From Nitrospirae bacterium RIFCSPLOW2_12_42_9 (GTDB lineage: Bacteria; Nitrospirota; 9FT-COMBO-42-15; HDB-SIOI813): DNA of 8,388 bases. The notes beneath the pieces are model-generated. The model was not told where the DNA came from and did not search any database. It worked only from the letters and a program-made list of their open reading frames with translations. Each line of letters starts with the position of its first letter. The first letter of the stretch is position 1. Location: contig MHER01000063.1 of the NCBI GenBank assembly GCA_001805205.1, forward strand, positions 1 to 8,388. Direction: 5' to 3'. Below are positions 5,331-8,388 of this stretch, in pieces. The position numbers and the translations under genes are program-made.

Positions 5331-5385
5331 GGGCGTGATCGCCTTCACACGGAAGAGGCCGCAGGTTCGATACCTGCATCGCCCA
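5331..5385 (+). pseudogene. tRNA-Val(CAC) remnant lacking the D arm
   Basis: From 5344 the sequence is a perfect tRNA 3' part: 7-nt anticodon loop TTCACAC with anticodon CAC (5346-5348), 3' anticodon strand GGAAG, 5-nt variable loop, T stem GCAGG/CCTGC around TTCGATA (5366-5372), acceptor strand ATCGCCC (5378-5384) and discriminator A. The 5' end GGGCG (5331-5335) can pair with the acceptor strand for five pairs. Only 8 nt lie between GGGCG and the anticodon loop, where about 26 are expected, so the D arm and most of the 5' anticodon strand are missing. CCA is not encoded. Bacterial tRNAs without a D arm are not established, so it is called a pseudogene. It could also be an integration-site copy. 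Confidence 0.8.
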
Positions 5386-5398
5386 TTTTGTAAAATGG
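5383..5398. repeat. Short perfect palindrome overlapping the tRNA remnant end
   Basis: CCATTTT (5383-5389) and AAAATGG (5392-5398) are exact complements separated by GT. The left arm includes the last bases of the tRNA remnant. It may simply be a weak hairpin after the tRNA, or part of a recombination site. Confidence 0.45.
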
Positions 5399-5416
5399 TT
5401 CAGCAAGGGAGGAAAT

Positions 5417-5629
5417 ATGGCTGTTGCAGAAAAAGAGAAAAGGACCTTTAGGATCGATATCTATGAAAACTTATGTAAGGGGTGCAGTATATGTGTTGAT
5501 TATTGTCCTACCAATGTATTAGCAATGGATGGGAATCTTGTAATTGTAAAAGACCTTGATGCATGTAACGGATGTCAGTTGTGCGACAACAGGTGTCCTG
5601 ATTTTGCCATCCAGGTCTTTGAGGAGTAA
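5417..5629 (+). CDS. korD: 2-oxoglutarate:ferredoxin oxidoreductase delta subunit (ferredoxin-like)
   Basis: A 70-residue 2[4Fe-4S] ferredoxin-like subunit that carries electrons from the TPP/FeS core of the cytoplasmic 2-oxoacid oxidoreductase to an external ferredoxin. Two complete CxxCxxCxxxCP motifs are visible: Cys20/23/26/30 and Cys50/53/56/60. The first three of each motif plus the fourth of the other are the standard cluster ligands. GGGAGGA (5407-5413) precedes the ATG. It is the first gene of the operon, 9 nt before korA, an order (delta-alpha-beta-gamma) known for four-subunit enzymes. Its transcript should begin at the promoter at 5292 and include the tRNA remnant as leader. The subunit identity is firm from context; alone it would be just a small ferredoxin. 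Confidence 0.92.
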   Translation: MAVAEKEKRTFRIDIYENLCKGCSICVDYCPTNVLAMDGNLVIVKDLDACNGCQLCDNRCPDFAIQVFEE

Positions 5630-5638
5630 GGGGAAATT

Positions 5639-6862
5639 ATGGCCAATCAGAAGAAAAGATTTATGCAGGGAAATGAGGCCTGTACTGAGGGTGCGTTTTA
5701 TGCCGGGTGCAGATTCTATGCAGGCTATCCAATAACACCTTCTACAGAGGTAATGGAGATATGTGGAACAAGACTTCCAAAGGTTGGTGGTGTATTTATT
5801 CAGATGGAAGATGAGATAGCGAGTATATGTGCGATTGTTGGAGCTTCGCTTGGCGGACTTAAAGCTATGACAGCCACAAGCGGCCCGGGATTTTCTTTAA
5901 TGCAGGAGGGCTTAGGTTTTGCATGTATGACTGAAGTCCCTTGTGTAATTGTGAATGTTATGAGGAGTGGTCCATCAACAGGTTTTCCAACAGGCCCGAG
6001 CCAGTCTGATGTCATGCAGGCTAAATGGGGGACACATGGTGATCACCCTGCAATAGTTCTGTCACCGGCATCAGTGGAGGAGATCTTTCATGAAACTGTG
6101 AGGGCATTCAACCTCTCAGAGATATACAGGACACCGGTTATACTATTATATGACGAGATCATCGGACACATGAGGGAAGCCATAACCATTCCGGAGCCCG
6201 GGGCAGTAGAAGTCATTAACAGGGTGGCCCCAAATTGCCCGCCTAACGAATATAAACCTTATGATAACAAGTTAGGTGATATAGCACCGCTTGCCTCTTA
6301 TGGAGATGGTTACAGGTTTCACGTGACCGGTCTTTATCATGCAGCAGATGGCTTTCCCACTAATAATACAAAGATGATAGAAGATGCAGCCCGGAGACTC
6401 TTAAGAAAGGTTGATGACAATAAAGAGAGGATATGGAAGAACGAGGAGTATTTCCTTGATGATGCAGAGATTGGTATATTTGCTTATGGTGTCTCTGCAA
6501 GATCTGCAAAATTTGCAGTAAGAGAGTTAAGGAAAAAGGGGATAAAGGCAGGGCTTTTGCGGCCCATAACAATCTGGCCATTCCCGGATGCTGCTGTTGA
6601 GGAGATGTCAAAGCGTGTAAAAGCTATCATTGTACCTGAGATGAACCTAGGTCAGATTGTGTATGAGGTAGAAAGGGCTGCAAAGGGGAGATGTGATGTT
6701 AAGGGGATATTCAGGGTTGATACTGAACCTATCCGTCCAATTCAGATAATGGACTGTATTACAGGAGCAGTGCTTGCATTGAGCGAAGCGAAAAATGGTG
6801 CAAAACCTCCTGTCTCGACGATGACGGAGATGATGGTTGAGAGGGATATGATAGATGGGTAG
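5639..6862 (+). CDS. korA: 2-oxoglutarate:ferredoxin oxidoreductase alpha subunit
   Basis: A 407-residue alpha subunit. With KorB it forms the core that oxidatively decarboxylates 2-oxoglutarate plus CoA to succinyl-CoA, CO2 and reduced ferredoxin, or the reverse in CO2-fixing organisms. The N-terminal pyrimidine-binding domain shows YPITPSTE (30-37), TSGPGFSLM (80-88) and GPSTGFPT (111-118), followed by a Q-S-D...W-G-T-H-G-D segment typical of KorA. The C-terminal domain shows LRPITIWPFPD and a V-P-E-M-N-L-G-Q segment. It is not fused to a gamma domain, which is encoded separately by the last gene. The ATG at 5639 has GGGGAA just ahead of it. The TAG is 39 bp before korB. The specific substrate is inferred from motifs; another 2-oxoacid is possible. 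Confidence 0.92.
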   Translation: MANQKKRFMQGNEACTEGAFYAGCRFYAGYPITPSTEVMEICGTRLPKVGGVFIQMEDEIASICAIVGASLGGLKAMTATSGPGFSLMQEGLGFACMTEVPCVIVNVMRSGPSTGFPTGPSQSDVMQAKWGTHGDHPAIVLSPASVEEIFHETVRAFNLSEIYRTPVILLYDEIIGHMREAITIPEPGAVEVINRVAPNCPPNEYKPYDNKLGDIAPLASYGDGYRFHVTGLYHAADGFPTNNTKMIEDAARRLLRKVDDNKERIWKNEEYFLDDAEIGIFAYGVSARSAKFAVRELRKKGIKAGLLRPITIWPFPDAAVEEMSKRVKAIIVPEMNLGQIVYEVERAAKGRCDVKGIFRVDTEPIRPIQIMDCITGAVLALSEAKNGAKPPVSTMTEMMVERDMIDG

Positions 6863-6901
6863 AATCTATAATCTACCATAAGGTATTTGGAGGAAAATCG
6901 A

Positions 6902-7774
6902 ATGAGTACACCAACTGAAGAGCTAAAACCTCTTGCAAAGAAGAAAAAGAAGGTCCCGTTTAATTACGAGCCATATATAAGAGGGGGTAAGCTGCCGCAT
7001 ATATGGTGTCCGGGATGCGGGCATGGGATTGTATTAAAAAGCCTTCTGCGGGCTATTCATACAACAGGTATGTCAAAAGATGATATTGCAATGGTTTCCG
7101 GAATAGGTTGTTCAAGCAGGACACCTGGGTATGTAGATTTTAATACACTTCATACCCTTCATGGCAGGGCCCTTGCCTATGCCACAGGGTTAAAGTTGGC
7201 AAAGCCAAAACTAAAGATAATTGTGACCACAGGGGATGGAGACGCACTTGCAATAGGAGGCAATCATTTCATACATGCATGCCGCCGGAATATGGATATG
7301 ACTATCCTTGTTTATAATAATGCAATATATGGAATGACAAGCGGACAGTCATCTCCCACTACACCACAGGGAATGATTTCTACAACCGGCCGTTATGGGA
7401 GTATAGAACCACCATTTGACACATGTCAGCTTGCACAGGCTGCAGGTGCTACCTTTGTTGCAAGGGGGACTGCATATCACTTCCAGGAACTGGAGAAGAT
7501 TATATATGAGGCAATATTGCATAAAGGGACATCTGTTGTGGATATAATTGATGCCTGTCCTACATACTACGGCAGGTTTAATAAATATAAGACACCTTCG
7601 GAGATGATGGAGAAGATCGAAAAGGAGGGGACTGTCTCTGTTAAACAGGCTGAGAAGCTTACACCAGAGGAGCTTCAGGGTAAATTTCTCAGGGGTATTA
7701 TACACAGGTCCGAAAGGCCTGAGTATTGTGAAGAGTACAATAAGCTTGTTGCAACTGTGCAGGCAAAAAAATAG
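6902..7774 (+). CDS. korB: 2-oxoglutarate:ferredoxin oxidoreductase beta subunit (TPP-binding)
   Basis: A 290-residue beta subunit holding the TPP cofactor and a [4Fe-4S] cluster. C-P-G-C-G-H-G supplies Cys36 and Cys39, G-I-G-C-S-S gives Cys70, and a later Cys in D-A-C-P-T-Y-Y-G-R is the likely fourth ligand. The TPP/Mg motif runs from GDGDALAIGGNH (111-122) to Y-N-N (138-140), then IYGMTSGQSSPTTP, a form common in 2-oxoglutarate enzymes. The ATG at 6902 is chosen over the in-frame TTG at 6887 because GGAGGA (6889-6894) lies 7 nt before it and the longer form would contain its own ribosome binding site. A lysine run (13-17) follows the N-terminus. It is third in the operon, 11 nt before korC. 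Confidence 0.93.
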   Translation: MSTPTEELKPLAKKKKKVPFNYEPYIRGGKLPHIWCPGCGHGIVLKSLLRAIHTTGMSKDDIAMVSGIGCSSRTPGYVDFNTLHTLHGRALAYATGLKLAKPKLKIIVTTGDGDALAIGGNHFIHACRRNMDMTILVYNNAIYGMTSGQSSPTTPQGMISTTGRYGSIEPPFDTCQLAQAAGATFVARGTAYHFQELEKIIYEAILHKGTSVVDIIDACPTYYGRFNKYKTPSEMMEKIEKEGTVSVKQAEKLTPEELQGKFLRGIIHRSERPEYCEEYNKLVATVQAKK

Positions 7775-7785
7775 AGAGGTAGAAA

Positions 7786-8337
7786 ATGGGTTACAGATAT
7801 GAATTAAGGTTCAGCGGGTCAGGCGGCCAGGGGATGATAACTGCCGGCATAATAATAGCAGAGGCTGCTGCAATATATGATGGCAAGAAGGCAGTGCAGA
7901 GTCAGTCATACGGTCCTGAGTCAAGGGGCGGAGCATCGAGGGCTGAGGTAATTATCAGTGATGAAGATGTCGATTATCCAAAGGCTACATCTATTGATGC
8001 AATGCTGGCATTAACACAGGAGGCATGTACCAGGTACAGTAAAGATATAAAAAAAGACGGGGTACTTTTAATAGACTCCGATGAAGTGAAGAAGATACCA
8101 ACCGGGGAATTTAAGATATATTCTTTTCCAATTATCTCTACTGCAAGGGATGTAATGGGAAAAGAGATTGTTGCAAATATCATCTCACTCGGTTTAATCA
8201 CCGAAATTACAAGGATTGTCTCTCATGAAGCAATTGAGAAGGCTGTACTTGCAAGAGTCCCGGCTGCCTTTCTCGATTTAAACAAAAAGGCGCTCCACAT
8301 GGGATTTGAGAAAGGGGCCACCCTTTCTCCGATATGA
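7786..8337 (+). CDS. korC: 2-oxoglutarate:ferredoxin oxidoreductase gamma subunit
   Basis: A 183-residue gamma subunit of the catalytic-domain family of 2-oxoacid:ferredoxin oxidoreductases; it helps form the CoA-binding part of the complex. The diagnostic GSGGQGMITA is at residues 11-20, and SYGPESRGGAS (41-51) is the signature shared by KorC-type gamma subunits. The length is normal for a free-standing gamma subunit. A purine-rich GAGAGGTAG lies before the ATG at 7786. It completes the delta-alpha-beta-gamma set, and no fifth (epsilon) subunit is seen before the window ends 51 bp later. No clear terminator follows, so the operon may continue. Confidence 0.92.
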   Translation: MGYRYELRFSGSGGQGMITAGIIIAEAAAIYDGKKAVQSQSYGPESRGGASRAEVIISDEDVDYPKATSIDAMLALTQEACTRYSKDIKKDGVLLIDSDEVKKIPTGEFKIYSFPIISTARDVMGKEIVANIISLGLITEITRIVSHEAIEKAVLARVPAAFLDLNKKALHMGFEKGATLSPI

Positions 8338-8388
8338 GAAATGTAAGTATCTAAACTATCCTTCCTATCAAGTCATATGGATGGGCCT

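Noticed and set aside
5331..5385. Functional tRNA-Val
   Set aside because: The D arm is absent and the anticodon stem has only two good pairs next to the loop; bacterial tRNAs need both.
6887..6901. Longer korB from TTG 6887
   Set aside because: The GGAGGA ribosome binding site for ATG 6902 would fall within the coding sequence, and the extra five residues add no known feature.
7349..7705. 118-residue frame on the minus strand
   Set aside because: It is antisense to korB, whose motifs are unmistakable.

Overview
The window is bacterial DNA. An accessory half (about 1-5280) holds nested retroelements and a PIN-toxin-type gene pair. A conserved metabolic half (about 5290-8337) encodes a four-subunit 2-oxoacid:ferredoxin oxidoreductase, best matching the 2-oxoglutarate type (KorDABC). 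Such oxygen-sensitive enzymes are typical of anaerobic or microaerophilic bacteria and of organisms running a reductive TCA cycle. No rRNA or taxon marker is present, so the phylum cannot be fixed.

Region 1 (1 to about 3758) is a group II intron inside another group II intron. The outer intron enters the window already within its 5' RNA domains, so its first bases lie upstream. It has its own reverse transcriptase/maturase gene (from 468), a domain V at 3676-3708 and a domain VI after it. That gene is cut directly after the two catalytic aspartates of its YADD motif by a complete second intron (about 1228-3103). The inner intron begins GTGCG, carries an intact 415-residue RT that starts at a TTG codon (1779-3026), and ends with a textbook domain V (3030-3063) and a domain VI with a bulged A. 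Removing 1228-3103 joins the outer RT back in frame as YADD-FTVCFQ, giving 459 residues. A candidate EBS1 in a hairpin loop of the inner intron pairs with the 5' exon exactly at the proposed junction.

Region 2 (3759-4049) is the end of a small zinc-ribbon membrane protein gene. It has no start codon downstream of the outer intron, so it looks like the 3' exon of the gene the intron entered.

Region 3 (4050-4487) has no convincing gene but contains several hairpins, a G10 run and, near its end, an inverted repeat and two tandem 14-bp repeats. Region 4 (4542-5175) is a 45-residue basic protein followed 4 bases later by a VapC-like PIN-domain protein. The repeats sit just upstream of a TTGACA element in front of the pair and look like operators.

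Region 5 (5239-5398) is the boundary. It contains a terminator-like hairpin, a strong sigma70-type promoter, and a 55-nt tRNA-Val(CAC) remnant that keeps the anticodon loop, T arm and 3' acceptor strand but has no D arm. This may be a decayed tRNA gene or the scar of a mobile-element insertion. Region 6 (5417-8337) is the korDABC operon: ferredoxin-like delta, alpha, TPP-binding beta and gamma subunits, closely spaced, each with its own ribosome binding site and probably transcribed from the promoter that runs through the tRNA remnant.
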